Position numbers and translations under genes: made by a program. From positions 23,142,482-23,206,481 of the forward strand of contig NC_030681.2 of NCBI RefSeq assembly GCF_000004195.4: a DNA stretch of 64,000 bases. The letters are read 5' to 3'. Every line of letters begins with the position of its first letter. Position 1 is the first letter of the stretch. The stretch is from Xenopus tropicalis. Taxonomy: Eukaryota > Chordata > Amphibia > Anura > Pipidae. A model generated the notes under the pieces. It did no database searches and had not been told where the DNA came from. It saw only the letters and a program-made list of their open reading frames with translations. This document shows, in pieces, positions 45,440 to 56,183 of this stretch.

Positions 45440-46336
45440 TACAGGTATGGGATCCCTTATCCGGAAATCCATTATCCAGAAAACTCCAAATTACGGAAAG
45501 CCCGTCTCCCATAGACTCCATTTAAATCAAATAATTCAGAATTTTAAAACTGATTCGCTTTTTCTCTGTAGTAATAAAACAGTACCTGTACTTGATCCCA
45601 ACTAAGATATAATTACCCCTTATTGGGGACAGAACAGTCCTATTGGGTTTATTTAATGGTTAAATGATTCCCTTTTCTCTGTAATAATAAAACAGTACCT
45701 GTACTTGATCCCAACTAAGATATAATTACCCCTTATTGGGGGCAGAACAGCCCCATTGGGTTTATTTAATGGTTAAATGATTCCCTTTTCTGTATAATAA
45801 TAAAACAGTACCTGTACTTGATCCCAACTAAGATATAATTACCCCTTATTGGGGGCAGAACAGCCCTATTGGATTTATTTAATGGTTAAATGATTCCCTT
45901 TTCTCTGTAATAATAAAACAGTACCTGTACTTGATCCCAACTAAGATATAATTACCCCTTATTGGGGGCAGAACAGCCCTATTGGGTTTATTTCATGGTT
46001 AAATGATTCCCTTTTCTCTGTAATAATAAAACAGTACCTGTACTTGATCCCAACTAAGATATAATTACCCCTTATTGGGGGCAGAACAGCCCTATTGGGT
46101 TTATTTAATGGTTAAATGATTCCCTTTTCTCTGTAATAATAAAACAGTACCTGTACTTGATCCCAACTAAGATATAAATAATCCTTATTGGATGCAAAAC
46201 AATCCTATAGGGTTTAATTAATGTTTTATTGATATTTTAGTAAACTTAAGGTATGGAGATCCAAATTACGGAAAGATCCCTTATCCGGAATACCCTTGGT
46301 CCCGAGCATTCTGGATAACAGGTCCTAATACCTGTA
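45440..46336 (+). mobile_element. 113-bp-family MITE, copy G, 6 units
   Basis: TACAGGTATGGGATCCCTTA to GGTCCTAATACCTGTA, both ends present and the family best preserved. Six internal units start between about 45579 and 46145. Confidence 0.92.
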
Positions 46337-47116
46337 TACTTAATGGGATTGGCAAACATGAGTGCTAAATTACACAGCTGGCCGTGTAGCTTGTTGACAA
46401 AAGCAAATAATCATCAATTAGTTTTAAACAGTCTAGTACAACTTATGTTTATAAATGAGTCCTTGCATCTGTTTATAAGGGACTGACCTTAAGAGCACTT
46501 TCTTAGTGATCAGATAAGGAAAAGCAATATACTGTACAGTTATTATTGTGTGGTTTTTGATCTTCTCAGGAGGACCGTTAAAAGGAACAATGACCAGGTA
46601 ATGTCACGTGATGTTGAGAATAGTAGAACGAACAAGAAAAGCACAAGATAATAGAAAACTGAGAAATAAGAGAAAGTCTCAGCCTGAGCACACACAGCAT
46701 TGTGACTCGGTCACTGAAATCAGAAAGAAAAGTAACTAAAAGCCGAATGAAAAGAAGAGAAAACCTCAGCCTGAGGAACAGAACAAGGTGAGAACATCTT
46801 ACAATTTACATGTAATTTTGATTCAATACTTGATGTCCATGAATAGATGAGAAATATCCAATATATACAGAGTTATGACATTGTTACCTTGATTCATGCA
46901 CAGAGATCTGGGAGTAGGTATATTCTGTATGGTACATATAGTACAAAAGTATCTTTTGTTTGGGTCTGTATTGTTCTCTTGCTGTTGTAATAAACTTGTG
47001 CTGTATATTTAGCTATAATGAAACAGAGCAGCAGGGCCAACAATTCACTGTATCTTCTTTATCCTAAATCCCTTACAGGGAAACATAACGGTAGTGCAGC
47101 ATTAAAAATATGTAAA
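46337..47116. other. No gene seen
   Basis: Purine-rich in places (46600-46780: AAGAAAAGCACAAG, GAGAAAACC). CTCAGCCTGAGSA occurs twice (46678 and 46765). No frame. Confidence 0.45.
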
Positions 47117-48546
47117 TATAGGTATATTATCCAGAAACCTGTTAATCAGAAAGCTCTAAATTACAGGAAGGCCATTTCCCATAGAGTCCATTTTAATCAA
47201 AAAAATTCAAATTTTTAAAAAATGTTTTCCTTTTCTCTGTAATAATAAAACAGTACCTGTACTTGGTCCCAACTTAGATATAATTACCCCTTATTGGGGG
47301 CAGAACAGCCCTATTGGGTTTATTTAATGGTTAAATGATTCCCTTTTCTCTGTAATAATAAAACAGTACCTGTACTTGATCCCAACTAAGATATAATTAC
47401 CCCTTATTGGGGCAGAACAGCCCTATTGGGTTTATTTCATGGTTAAATGATTCCCTTTTCTCTGTAATAATAAAACAGTACCTGTACTTGATCCCAACTA
47501 AGATATAATTACCCCTTATTGGGGGCAGAACAGCCCTATTGGGTTTATTTAATGGCTAAATGATTCCCTTTTCTCTGTAATAATAAAATAGTACCTGTAG
47601 TTGATCCCAACTAAGATATAATTACCCCTTATTGGGGGCAGAACAGCCCTATTGGGTTTATTTAATGGTTAAATGATTCCCTTTTCTCTGTAATAATAAA
47701 ACAGTACCTGTACTTGATCCCAACTAAGATATAATTACCCCTTATTGGGGGCAGAACAGCCCTATTGGGTTTATTTAATGGTTTAATGATTCCCTTTTCT
47801 CTGTAATAATAAAACAGTACCTGTACTTGATCCCAACTAAGATATAATTACCCCTTATTGGGGGCAGAACAGCCCTATTGGGTTTATTTAATGGTTAAAT
47901 GATTCCCTTTTCTCTGTAATAATAAAACAGTACCTGTACTTGATCCCGACTTAGATATACTTGAGCCTTATTGAAGACAAAACTTTAGACACTGCCAGCC
48001 TCTCCAAGCCTTTAAACAGTCTCTTAAAACCCACCATTTCATTCAAGCCTATAACCTAAACCCTCAGAAATATGATTTCCCACTGAGCACCCCTAATTTT
48101 CCCTCATACACTCACTAACCACTGGTCTTCACCTCTTACTCTCCACTTACTGTCACTTTACACACCAACATGAACTCTAACGCCATGCTAGTTACCCTGA
48201 CCCTTATGTTTCAGCCGCCCCCCCCCCCCTTTTAGAATGTAACCTCCTGCGAGCAGGGCCCTCCCCCTAGTGTCTCCAATCCTTATCCAAATGTAACTGT
48301 AAACCATTTTTTGTGAAATGTCTATGTACATGTTAACTGTTTGGTCGTTTGTACCCTTTTATTCTGTAAAGCGCTGCGTGAATTGATGGTTCTATATAAA
48401 TAATAATAATAACAAACTTATTGTGTTTATTTAACGTTACCTTTTTTTAGTAGATGGAGATGGATGGAGATCCTAATTACAGAAAGATCTCTTATCCAGA
48501 AAATCACAGAACCCGAACATTCTGGATAACAGGTCCCATGCCTGTA
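47117..48546 (+). mobile_element. 113-bp-family MITE, copy H, 7 units, interrupted
   Basis: Left end TATAGGTATATTATCCAG is diverged; right end GGATAACAGGTCCCATGCCTGTA. Seven units start between about 47250 and 47927. An L2-like LINE tail of about 450 bp lies between the array and the right end. Confidence 0.88.
47965..48415 (+). mobile_element. L2-type LINE 3' end inserted in MITE H
   Basis: AGTCTCTTAAAACCCACC and TTCATTCAAGCCTATAACC resemble the end of L2 ORF2, then GCGAGCAGGGCCCTC and TGTAAAGCGCTGCGTGAATT, finishing in ATAAATAATAATAATAAC. This layout is that of L2-clade 3' tails. Severely 5' truncated. Confidence 0.75.
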
Positions 48547-48836
48547 CTTGCTATGATGATTCCACTGATGATGAGCTGGTGGCAACTACCAAGAAGATGA
48601 GAAAGGATTTAGATTTAGACATGTTAAAGATGACACTGGCTTTATCAATGTTTCTTCAATAGGTAACTGGACAAGCAGTAAGGATAGTGATAATATTACT
48701 TGCGGGCAGAACTCAACTCTGACCATAATGAAGAGGAAGAATCACAGCTTGCACTAGTACCGTCTCTTAGTGGTAAGACTGTAAAACATACAAATGAGAA
48801 AGAAGACAAATCCCCTTATGTAATAAAAGGCACTAA

Positions 48837-49105
48837 GAGGCCGATTCACTAAAGGTCGTTAACACTTAAAGCGTAGTTTTCTGCGTTAAAAAGTGTTTGT
48901 TAATTAAGTAACGATTCATCAAAATAATTTTGCATGTGTTACTACTCATATCGCATGTGCAAAAATCTCTATTATCGCAAACCATCATGTCCATTATGTC
49001 CATTATGTACCAGAACTGTAGTTTTCAGAAAGTAATGGTTACATGCATAATAGCGTGCGCTAATAACGCTGCTATTGAACTCAGCTCACAAGGTACATGA
49101 AAGCC
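48837..49105. mobile_element. MITE-like repeat, GGCCGATTCACTAAAGGTCG
   Basis: Left end GAGGCCGATTCACTAAAGG with inner TAACGATTCATC / GATAATAGAGATT-like mirror words. The right end is not clear. Confidence 0.4.
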
Positions 49106-49261
49106 ATTCATCATAACTACACATTGCTTAATACTAAACAGTTTTACTATAACTTGAATTAATTATTCATATGGTAAAAATGATATATATAGACAACAAC
49201 AAGGCCCCTCTGCACATACAGTATATACAACATTAAGACATTCTGTGCATTAAGCTACCAA

Positions 49262-49298
49262 GCAATATATGGACAAATATTGTTTGTCCATATATTGC
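49262..49298. repeat. 16-bp-arm hairpin
   Basis: GCAATATATGGACAAA (49262-49277) and its exact inverse (49283-49298). The arm also occurs at 18138-18157 beside a MITE, with GGCCAGCTTGAA shared. Confidence 0.9.
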
Positions 49299-49877
49299 AA
49301 TATACTTCAAGCTGGCCAACAATGTCAAAGTCATCCCCAGTATATATATATATATATATATCTTAGGGCCCATGCACAGACCCTGTCCCATATCAGGTAA
49401 TAAAAGCCAATGTAGCACAGTTGAGTTAGTGGCCACCATGTCTGGCCACTTGACTTCCCATTGCTGGCACTCTGGCAGGGATCACTGACCAGGAGAATGC
49501 TTAGCTAAAGTTCTCAGCTGCTCCTAGTCAGCCATTATCACCACAGAACTAGGGACTTGGATTTCAAGCGGCCAAACACTCCCCTCCACTTCTCTCCTCA
49601 CCTTAAAAATGCGGATTGAAACATCACATTGGCTGCATAATATAAAAGCAGCATACAGTATTTGAAAAAATACTATCATTTATTTCAGTGTCATTTTATA
49701 ATAACAAATGTGTTCTAAATAACAGGTTGCTATCCAATGGATTTCTGGAGGATCATCGCCGGATTATCAGTCAGTATGGATTTATAAACCCAGCACAAGT
49801 GAATACTTACAGTACCTGCCCTAACGGAACAGTGGGTTCCATAAAGCACATAATTGTGCAGCTTTTGATATTGTTTC

Positions 49878-49880
49878 CCC

Positions 49881-49972
<92 letters not shown>
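49878..49972. repeat. (CT)n followed by (TA)n
   Basis: About 35 CT units then about 11 TA units, next to the Penelope-like element. A (TA)n tract also borders the right end of that element (54036-54054). Confidence 0.95.
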
Positions 49973-49973
<1 letters not shown>

Positions 49974-50041
49974 AAATTGCAAAATGGAGAGCACACCAAA
50001 GCTAAGAAGCGATACCTGGGTGCCAGAGCAGCAAACTTAGA

Positions 50042-50331
50042 ATAAAAAGGAAAATTGTCGGCACTCACAGGATTCTCACGAAAATACTCACGGACAGCCA
50101 AGCATAATATGATGCAATATAGTGAGATTTATTGGTCCTACGTTTCGGTTCTTTACTAGAACCTTCGTCAGGGAAGCAAGAGTGTACATAGAGCAGAGTT
50201 TAAATACAGTATTTGGCGCCAAGAGGCGCGTTGCTAGGCAACCATACAGTAAACAACAAGCCCCGAGATGAAAGAGCAGAAAAGAATGCAGATAATAAAA
50301 GAAGATTATTTACAAACCTATGCGTGGTGTC
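50042..50331 (-). repeat. Left inverted terminal repeat of the Penelope-like element
   Basis: Reverse complement of 53749-54038. It holds the hammerhead-like motif on the minus strand (about 50142-50172) and the short palindrome TTTGGCGCCAAGAGGCGCG. Confidence 0.95.
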
Positions 50332-50701
50332 TGACTGGCTCAACAAATTACAGATTAACGTTGACAAATATAAACTGGAACTGACGAACTTTAAACAGAA
50401 AAAATTACAAAAAGTAGCTGATGACTACAAAAACAAAAGAGTATACGGTTGGCTGTTGGGTCTAAGACAAGGGGGCCGAGTGGGCCAGCCACTTAGACGT
50501 AAAAGACTCCCAAGGGCACTCAATACCGTTGACAGTTCCGATCAGTCAACTGATTCGGACACGACATTGGGGGGCAACCTTACCTCCAAACCTTTTTTAG
50601 GAATAAAAACCAGATCCCAGAAGGGATCAGACGGAGAAAGCGGACCAGACGGGGTGGCCGTAAGTGTAAAAGGGAAACCCCCCAGGGGGAAGAAAATATA
50701 A
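50213..50701 (+). CDS. Penelope-like N-terminal frame, no ATG
   Basis: A 163-codon frame that opens in the left terminal repeat. It lacks any internal Met, so a start cannot be assigned; the open frame is what is seen. It has a helical, K/R-rich part (residues 25-80) and an acidic/Ser patch. The frame ends just before the RT frame, and that next frame is open from 50554 and continues with a basic tract (RRKRRTRRGGRK-like) and NIIFNLS, which is where Penelope-like proteins usually continue. A single frame therefore seems split by a shift between 50554 and 50701, possibly at the T6 run near 50592-50597. Confidence 0.65.
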   Translation: MAPRGALLGNHTVNNKPRDERAEKNADNKRRLFTNLCVVSDWLNKLQINVDKYKLELTNFKQKKLQKVADDYKNKRVYGWLLGLRQGGRVGQPLRRKRLPRALNTVDSSDQSTDSDTTLGGNLTSKPFLGIKTRSQKGSDGESGPDGVAVSVKGKPPRGKKI

Positions 50702-50709
50702 TTTTTAAT

Positions 50710-52932
50710 TTGAGCAAACACATCCTCACACAGGGTGAAACATCATTACTGTCTAAAGGCCTCTCCTTTGTACCTAGCACGATTCCTAATACTTTTGACA
50801 CCTTTGTGGATATCTATAGATTTCAGCGCAAGCTGAAACTTAAAGAACACTTTAGAAACTCCCAGGACACGGCTCGCCCCCGCTTTAGGGCCAAAAGCAA
50901 CTTCGAACCCCCTAACACCCCTGCTGCAGTACGCACATTCGGCAAGGTTTTAAGCCTTGAGGCCAAGACCATGGCCAATAACACCAAGTCCCACCCTAAC
51001 CTGTCCCTGGCTGAACGCCAAGCTATTAAAACTATCAAGGCCGACAGGGATCTTGTGATTAGACCTGCCGATAAAGGTGGATCGATCGTCTTACTAGACT
51101 ACTCCTACTACAGGGAGGAATTATTGGGACAACTAGCTGACACTGGGACCTATAGTGCCCTCCCCGGGGACCCTACCTATAAGTTCAAAAAAGAACTTGA
51201 TGGGATTCTGTTCTCTGCCCTCAATGCAGGTTGGCTCACAGAGGATTCCACCCAGTACATGATCACAGAACACCCTCGTATTCCTATTATCTATACTTTA
51301 CCTAAAGTTCACAAATCCCTTTCATCACCCCCCGGGAGACCGATCATATCTGCCGTAGGTTCCCTCTACCAACCTGTCTCTACCTTTATTGATTCTTACT
51401 TACAACCTATTGTAAAATCTATGCTATCCTATACACGTGATTCTACACATGTGATTCAAAGACTGAGAGACCTGGGTGACATTCCTTCTGATAGCATTTT
51501 GGTTACAATGGATGTTAAAAGTCTGTATACCATTATCCCACATGAGCATGGTATCAACGCTATCAGAAGGGCCCTTGCCATGAGCCCTTTAGCCAACACT
51601 CCTACTGAATTCCTCCTATGCCTCCTGGAACTAACACTTACCAGGAATTATTTCCGTTTCGAGAATTCGTACTATTTACAAGTATCTGGCACGGCGATGG
51701 GCAGTGCGCTTGCACCATCCTACGCTAATCTCTACATGCAGGACTTTGAAACTAAATACATTTTTCCCTTACTCGGTGAACAGATTTTAACTTATTTTCG
51801 TTACATTGACGATCTGTTCATGATCTGGCTTGATGGGGAGGAGAATATGCTTAGGTTTCATCAAGAATTAAATGACCTTGATAGTCCAATTAAATTGACC
51901 TTGAACTATCACCACGACAACGTTGACTTTTTAGATCTAAATATTTTCAAAACTGACTCGGGTCTGGGTACAAGACTTTTCAGAAAGCCCACTGATCGCA
52001 ATTCCATCCTACACGCCTCCAGCCACCACCCTCCAGCCACTATTAGGGGTATCCCCTTTTCCCAGTTCATTCGAGTCATCAGAAATAATAGCTCACCAGA
52101 TACTGCAAGAACTCAACTAAAAGAGATGTACGATAGATTCCTTGCACGTGGGTACACAAAAAACCTATTGGACCCGCAACTTCAGAGAGCACTTCTCCAG
52201 ACACAAGAAGGGCTATTACAAAAGACCAATAGGAACAAGACTCAGGCGACTCCACTGATTTTTACAACTACATATAACTTTACATCACCACATTTATCCA
52301 AAAGCATCCAAAACAACTGGCCAATGATTGGCCAAGATGAGACTCTCTCCTTATACCAAGCCAAAAAACCACTGATGGGTTACAAAAGAAACAGCAGTCT
52401 ACGGAATCTTCTGGTTAAAACTGACTTCAAGGGTCACTCGACTCCCTCTACCAACTGGCTCTCCTCACAAAGAAAACTGGGGTGTTACAAGTGTCCTGAC
52501 TGTGTTACATGCAGATGCCTACTAACGGGACCTAACTTCCCTCACCCACATACAGGTAAACGTTTCAAAATCAACCACAGACTGACGTGTACCTCGATCT
52601 ATGTGATCTATATCATCTCCTGTCCCTGTGGCCTGTACTATGTAGGTAAAACTATTACCACACTGCGTGAACGCATTGGTAATCATCGCTCGGCGGTTAG
52701 CAGAGCTCTTAAAGAAGGAAAGGCGGACCAGCCGGTAGCTAGACATTTTCTCAAAATGAAACACTCGCTTCCCACCTTTAGATGTATGGCAATTGACTTT
52801 CAACCCCCCCTCTCACGGGGTGGTAATAGAGATCAAGCTCTTCTACAAAGGGAATCCAGATGGATCCACAGACTGGACTGTGTGACCCCGAGGGGTCTTA
52901 ATGAGACTCTGCCACTTGGTTGCTTTATCTGA
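50710..52932 (+). CDS. Penelope-like reverse transcriptase + GIY-YIG endonuclease
   Basis: 740 codons counted from 50710; the frame itself is open from 50554. The codon at 50710 is TTG, so it is unlikely to be the real start. RT motifs: RPADKGGSIVLLD (118-130), GRPIISAVGS (209-218), TMDVKSLYT (266-274, D268), GTAMGSALAP (328-337) and YIDDLFMIW (365-373). A CYKCPDCVTCRC cysteine cluster (592-603) links to the endonuclease: VIYIISCPCGLYYVG (632-646), R653/R655, H659 and E715. All catalytic residues look intact and there is no internal stop, so this is a young copy. This RT class is related to telomerase and primes from a nick made by the endonuclease. Confidence 0.93.
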   Translation: MSKHILTQGETSLLSKGLSFVPSTIPNTFDTFVDIYRFQRKLKLKEHFRNSQDTARPRFRAKSNFEPPNTPAAVRTFGKVLSLEAKTMANNTKSHPNLSLAERQAIKTIKADRDLVIRPADKGGSIVLLDYSYYREELLGQLADTGTYSALPGDPTYKFKKELDGILFSALNAGWLTEDSTQYMITEHPRIPIIYTLPKVHKSLSSPPGRPIISAVGSLYQPVSTFIDSYLQPIVKSMLSYTRDSTHVIQRLRDLGDIPSDSILVTMDVKSLYTIIPHEHGINAIRRALAMSPLANTPTEFLLCLLELTLTRNYFRFENSYYLQVSGTAMGSALAPSYANLYMQDFETKYIFPLLGEQILTYFRYIDDLFMIWLDGEENMLRFHQELNDLDSPIKLTLNYHHDNVDFLDLNIFKTDSGLGTRLFRKPTDRNSILHASSHHPPATIRGIPFSQFIRVIRNNSSPDTARTQLKEMYDRFLARGYTKNLLDPQLQRALLQTQEGLLQKTNRNKTQATPLIFTTTYNFTSPHLSKSIQNNWPMIGQDETLSLYQAKKPLMGYKRNSSLRNLLVKTDFKGHSTPSTNWLSSQRKLGCYKCPDCVTCRCLLTGPNFPHPHTGKRFKINHRLTCTSIYVIYIISCPCGLYYVGKTITTLRERIGNHRSAVSRALKEGKADQPVARHFLKMKHSLPTFRCMAIDFQPPLSRGGNRDQALLQRESRWIHRLDCVTPRGLNETLPLGCFI

Positions 52933-52934
52933 GT

Positions 52935-53748
52935 TGTGTTGAATTTATGCTTTATTCTCTATATAATTTGCAACTCTTTCACATGCTACATATCTGATAC
53001 GGTGTACCTCATTGATGTGCTGGACCCTTACATGATGTAGCGATAATGTATCCCTATAATCTGCTAGAAACTGGGGACCATGTATAATTGTATATACTTT
53101 CTTTCTCACACTTTTTCTACTTTCCTTAAACCTCCCTGCCTTAGGTGTTCATTTGCCAGGATTCCACCCGGTCAGTAAATGTCGCAAGGGTAGCAGGTGT
53201 ACCCTAAATAAGACATGGGTAGCAGGTGTACCCTGACGTATTTCACAGTGCATTTGTTGCCAATATATCCCCTGTGTGTCGCTCGTACCTAATAGAGCCC
53301 GATCTCCTATATGACAGCCCGCTCCTAGACGAGCGAGATTGTAGAAGTGACAGCCCCGCGTGGGGCTTATGCGCACCCATCGTGACTTTGCTCCCCGGGT
53401 ACCCCTCTATCGTGATGAATACACATCCTCCTATATACCCCCCTGAGGCGGCAGTGTGGTTGGCTGACATGGCTGGCCGAAACCAGCAATGTCGGACTGC
53501 CGCCAGCACCGCTCGGCTTATGCGGCGCCTACAGCATAAATGGCTTAGCTCGCACAGGAGATGTGTCATAAAAGGGCTCCCTAAACTGGGACACCAACGT
53601 AGGGGTATACACGCCGTTGCTAAGGAGCGCCCTAGGGGTGTTACGTGGGCGGCGCATGACGTGATGGACGGATCGGTGCTCAAAAGATTCTCACACACAC
53701 GGGGATCCTGGCAGAATAATGACACATGATGGCTCCTGACGCAATAAT
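52935..53748 (+). other. Non-coding part of the Penelope-like element
   Basis: About 810 bp between the endonuclease stop and the right repeat. GC-rich from 53290 on, with a repeated GGGTAGCAGGTGTACCCT (53187 and 53217, 30 bp apart). Open frames on both strands here overlap and show no motif. Confidence 0.7.
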
Positions 53749-54038
53749 GACACCACGCATAGGTTTGTAAATAATCTTCTTTTATTATCTGCATTCTTTT
53801 CTGCTCTTTCATCTCGGGGCTTGTTGTTTACTGTATGGTTGCCTAGCAACGCGCCTCTTGGCGCCAAATACTGTATTTAAACTCTGCTCTATGTACACTC
53901 TTGCTTCCCTGACGAAGGTTCTAGTAAAGAACCGAAACGTAGGACCAATAAATCTCACTATATTGCATCATATTATGCTTGGCTGTCCGTGAGTATTTTC
54001 GTGAGAATCCTGTGAGTGCCGACAATTTTCCTTTTTAT
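53749..54038 (+). repeat. Right inverted terminal repeat of the Penelope-like element
   Basis: Inverse copy of 50042-50331, ending at the (TA)n tract. Confidence 0.95.
53908..53940 (+). ncRNA. Hammerhead-like motif in the terminal repeat
   Basis: CTGACGA (53909-53915), stem GGTTC/GAACC (53917-53921 and 53929-53933), then GAAAC (53934-53938) and GTA, in the order of a type I hammerhead with a minimal third stem. One extra A lies between the CTGANGA box and the stem, and pairing for the first stem is weak (TCC with GGA). Hammerheads are known in Penelope-like elements; activity of this copy is doubtful. Confidence 0.45.
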
Positions 54039-54059
54039 ATATATATATATATATGCTGT

Positions 54060-54654
54060 TGGGCTGAGTAACTTTTAGTTAATTTTCAGAATTTCCAATG
54101 GCCAAGTGGTTGTATCAGAATTTCCAATCCAAATTCAGATTCATTTACACCTTTAGGGGAAATTTGATTAGTTTTAAAAATAATCTACAGGTTCACCTCT
54201 CCACCCAGCATAAGGGCACCCTTGTGACCAACGACCAAATAAAAAAAACACCCTTTCTTATTCACAGATGCTATTCTGCATAGATTACACTTATGGCCAA
54301 TTATGGGAATGGGCACAGTTTGCTGGCAAAGAATATTTCCTGCCCATAGTCCTACATAAGAGACTTTTGGCAATGAAAATGTCTTCCATGCCATTAGTGT
54401 CTACTGCTATGAAATATCAACAAAACTGCACCACTATACTGATTTAACAAAGTTATTATTATTATATTTTACCTCTTCAGAGGTTTCAATGTACCTTTTC
54501 ATACAATCATTAGGCTAAAGGATTATGGGGCAATGATTAAGGGACAAGGGCCCTATGCCATTCCTTGTGCTCACCAAACTGAGTCATTCCTGTATGCAGC
54601 CTAATATTATTATTTTAGTATTATGCTGATGCTGCATATACGGGAGGTAGGTGG
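54060..54654. other. No gene seen
   Basis: AT-rich, no repeat ends recognised. Confidence 0.45.
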
Positions 54655-54662
54655 GTGCAGGG

Positions 54663-54969
54663 CAGGGCCGCTGCTGGCCAAATGGGTGCAGAAATTTACT
54701 TTTGTGCCCCCTCCCCCAAATTTTACAGAAGTAAAATAAAAAATAATAAAAAAACACCTACTATAGGGGCCCCACACACAGAGCCCCCAATATCCCCCAT
54801 AGACAACTATCTGGGACAGCGGGATGCGCTATAAAAACCGGCGGGACAGTGTTGGGGGGTATGTTATAATATATAAAAATGATTTTTTTGAGCAGCTGGG
54901 ATGGTGCCCCCCTGGGAGTTGGTGCCCTATGCAGACTGCATACTCCGCTTATAGGGAGCAGCGGCCCTG
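54663..54969. mobile_element. hAT-type MITE, CAGGGCCGCTG family
   Basis: Ends CAGGGCCGCTGCTGG and AGCAGCGGCCCTG. Perfect 8-bp duplication GTGCAGGG (54655-54662 and 54970-54977). Confidence 0.93.
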
Positions 54970-55176
54970 GTGCAGGGGTTGTCCTGCAAAGCCACCCAAG
55001 TCTAAAGCATCAGGAAAAAGAAATCTGTTATTTTAGGTATTAATTGGTATTTTATAAATAGCTAAAATACTATGGTGATTATCCATGAACATGGGAAGAG
55101 GTTAATTCAGCTCAGGAACCTATAGCAACCATTCAGCAGTTACTTGCAGATAAATAACGATAGTGTGCATTGGTTA

Positions 55177-56173
55177 TGTAGCCCACCTGTGCAGACACTG
55201 TGGTACTACTTGCTTACTTGGCGCTACAGGAGTCCTGAGCCCCCGCTTACTATGGGGGTTAATGAGGATTTCTCCTTTAAAGGCGTGCCTCCACCCAGGG
55301 ATGGTGTTGTGGAACTATATCCACCCCCTGGGAAACTTAATAGTCACTAGTACCTCTGCCTTGGATCCACACACAGCCCCCAGTACCTTGCCCCTCCCTG
55401 GGGTAGTAGCTTACCGGCAGGTAGGTGATCCTTGTGCAGGAAACAGTCTGACACACAATTGATATGATATAGAAGATAGATCCGTTTATTAGGGCAGGAC
55501 CTCTCCAGGAGCGGTACATGTTATTGATACACAGCAATGCAGGGCTTTACCTCCTTACTACTCATTGAGAGCTTTCTCCTGTTGGGCAACTCACGGTACT
55601 CACGCCAAGTGTCTCCTTCTAGGTGATCTCCCCGGTACTCACGCCAGAAGGCACCCCCTCTTGGGGCCCTTCCCGGTACTCGCGCTAGGCAGCATCACCA
55701 CAGGCAGCCCACCCCGGTACTCACGCCTAAGCCCCCTCAGATACAGCCTCCTGGGCTAGCGGTGACCTTGTCCACCTACCTAACCACTTATGGCCCTGCA
55801 CTCCGGCTGATGTAATGCCGGGAGGTCTTAACCTCGCTTCCACTCCTGGAGGGGCAATGTCCGCCCATTCTAAACTCCTGGTGTCCTACATATCACTCCT
55901 AGAGCGACCTATTATAGAACTACTATCTAAACTGTGCCAGGGGAGCACACTACCTGAGCAGCCCCTGGGCTAAAATGTCTGACCCACAGCACATGGCTGC
56001 ATCCCCTTATATGGGCCTATGCACCACCCTGTGGCCATAACCCGAACTGCAGGTATACACCCCATTAACTGTTTAACAACCCAGTCATCCCAGTGTCCCT
56101 GTTTCCCAGCACCACCCTGTGGCCTGTCCTAGGGGTTCCTGTCCTAAGGGCCCATTTTTGGTAAACCCCTACA
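55177..56173 (-). repeat. 3' LTR (for minus-strand transcription)
   Basis: 997 bp. On the minus strand it has ATATAA at 56012-56007 and AATAAA at 55490-55485. It also has four GGTACTCRCGCY words (near 55613, 55632, 55673 and 55714) and one half copy. It differs from the other LTR at 55253 (T) against 58628 (A); I found no other difference by eye. Confidence 0.95.
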
Positions 56174-56183
56174 TTCTCCCCCT
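56174..56183 (-). other. Polypurine tract
   Basis: AGGGGGAGAA on the minus strand, directly before the 3' LTR. Confidence 0.85.

Larger units (their letters stand above)
50042..54038 (+). mobile_element. Penelope-like element, 4.0 kb, inverted repeats
   Basis: The ends are inverted copies of 290 bp (50042-50331 and 53749-54038), with no obvious indel. Between them are a basic N-terminal frame, an RT-GIY-YIG frame and about 0.8 kb of non-coding sequence. Penelope-like elements are known to carry direct or inverted terminal repeats (pLTRs). (TA)n sequence borders both sides. A 66-bp stub at 49976-50041 (CTGGGTGCCAGAGCAGC) may be extra terminal sequence. Confidence 0.95.

Noticed and set aside
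53226..53812. 167-aa (+) and 189-aa (-) frames in the Penelope-like element
   Set aside because: They overlap on opposite strands in a GC-rich non-coding segment, and no motifs are visible.
55565..55759. 64-aa frame present twice (also 58940-59134)
   Set aside because: It is duplicated only because it lies in the LTR, and it runs opposite to the element's transcription.
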